From contig NZ_JAGTUT010000002.1 of NCBI RefSeq assembly GCF_025685605.1, positions 1-64,000 of the forward strand: a stretch of 64,000 nucleotides of DNA. Direction: 5' to 3'. This DNA comes from Granulicella arctica. GTDB lineage: Bacteria; Acidobacteriota; Terriglobia; Terriglobales; Acidobacteriaceae. Shown in pieces: positions 63,623-64,000 of the stretch; position 1 is the stretch's first letter, and every line of letters starts with the position of its first letter. Below the pieces are notes generated by a model, which was given only the letters and a program-made list of their open reading frames with translations, made no database searches and was not told the origin of the DNA. The position numbers were made by a program, and so were the translations under genes.

Positions 63623-64000
63623 TTATCCCGAAGCCGACCGGAGCCACGCTTCCATCTGCTCGTGACCGACAAGCCCTGGCTGTTGAACGATAGTACGGCC
63701 CCCTGAAAGCACGACGAAGTTTGGGATGCTGCGGACCTGAAAGCGAGCGGACAGTTGAGGATTCGCCTCCGTATCCACCTTCAGCACGATCGCCCGACCG
63801 GCCATGTTGGCAGCAGCGCGTGCCACCTCCGGAGCAGCGGTCCGACAAGGTCCACACCATTCCGCCCAGAAGTCGATAAGAATCGGCACCGTTGCATGCT
63901 GCACGATGTCGTCAAACATCAAAGAATCGGCAGCAAGCGGCTCGGCTAGGGGAAGAAGCGGCTTCTTGCAGGCCCCGCAGCGGCCGGTGCTGCTCAGATG
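63623..64000 (-). CDS. trxC: Thioredoxin 2-type protein, N-terminus beyond the right edge
   Basis: The frame is open to the window edge and gives 125 residues. It begins in a zinc-ribbon part, GRCGACKKPLLPLAEPL, whose CxxC is the second half of the TrxC zinc site. The thioredoxin fold follows with the active site WAEWCGPCR, the cis-proline turn RSIPNFVV and the end GHEQMEAWLRSASG. TrxC reduces protein disulfides and helps in oxidative stress; the zinc domain separates it from TrxA. The first zinc-binding cysteine pair and the start codon lie outside the window. Confidence 0.9.
   Translation of the reverse strand, partial: HLSSTGRCGACKKPLLPLAEPLAADSLMFDDIVQHATVPILIDFWAEWCGPCRTAAPEVARAAANMAGRAIVLKVDTEANPQLSARFQVRSIPNFVVLSGGRTIVQQPGLVGHEQMEAWLRSASG

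Overview
The window looks like chromosome from a soil acidobacterium (Acidobacteriota, probably Terriglobia, near Granulicella, Edaphobacter or Terriglobus). Three things suggest this: giant TonB-dependent outer-membrane proteins with an N-terminal carboxypeptidase-regulatory-like domain and no SusD partner, a GspD secretin with a cohesin-like tail followed by twin GspG pseudopilins, and Tat-exported glycan enzymes. The taxon is an inference; there is no rRNA in the window.

Layout. 1-8.4 kb (minus): a glycan-utilisation operon made of an Oar-like receptor, a GxGYxYP putative glycosidase, a GH92 alpha-mannosidase-type enzyme and a secreted protein cut by the left edge. A perfect 12-bp LacI-type palindrome lies upstream. 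9-23 kb is a mostly housekeeping block: a 64-aa NQ-heptad coiled-coil peptide, queF, an M48 protease, two gspG genes and gspD, then smpB, pepA, argS, a flippase-like membrane protein, a polytopic membrane protein and tRNA-Lys(UUU).

23-39 kb is a decayed genomic island. The 3' part of tRNA-Lys and several hundred bases beyond it, including a Ku-like gene tail, recur in degenerate form at about 38.67 kb, next to a broken tyrosine integrase. The island carries intact cargo: DinB, three TetR-family regulators with visible operators, an alpha/beta hydrolase, small membrane proteins, a YVTN beta-propeller, an HD-GYP protein and an FAD oxidase. It also holds relics: a ParB-like tail, a frameshifted RepB-type primase, a SnoaL-like gene with one stop codon, and a DUF3419 gene.

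39.7-51.7 kb (minus): a second receptor-led cluster. An Oar-like receptor precedes two TolB-propeller/amidohydrolase proteins and a second GH92 enzyme. A receptor C-terminal relic sits between the two amidohydrolases, which points to an ancestral tandem duplication. 52.5-58.1 kb holds an SDR relic, a SpoIIE-type phosphatase and an envelope-stress group (XRE regulator, NfeD-like protein, flotillin, PspA) with repeated ATTGCAAT sites at its head. 58.7-64 kb holds a Tat-exported glycosidase-like protein, an OprB-like carbohydrate porin and a TrxC-type thioredoxin cut by the right edge.

The genes suggest a scavenger of complex glycans and peptides: large receptors import oligomers, secreted or periplasmic GH92, GxGYxYP and amidohydrolase enzymes process them, and the OprB-like porin admits sugars.
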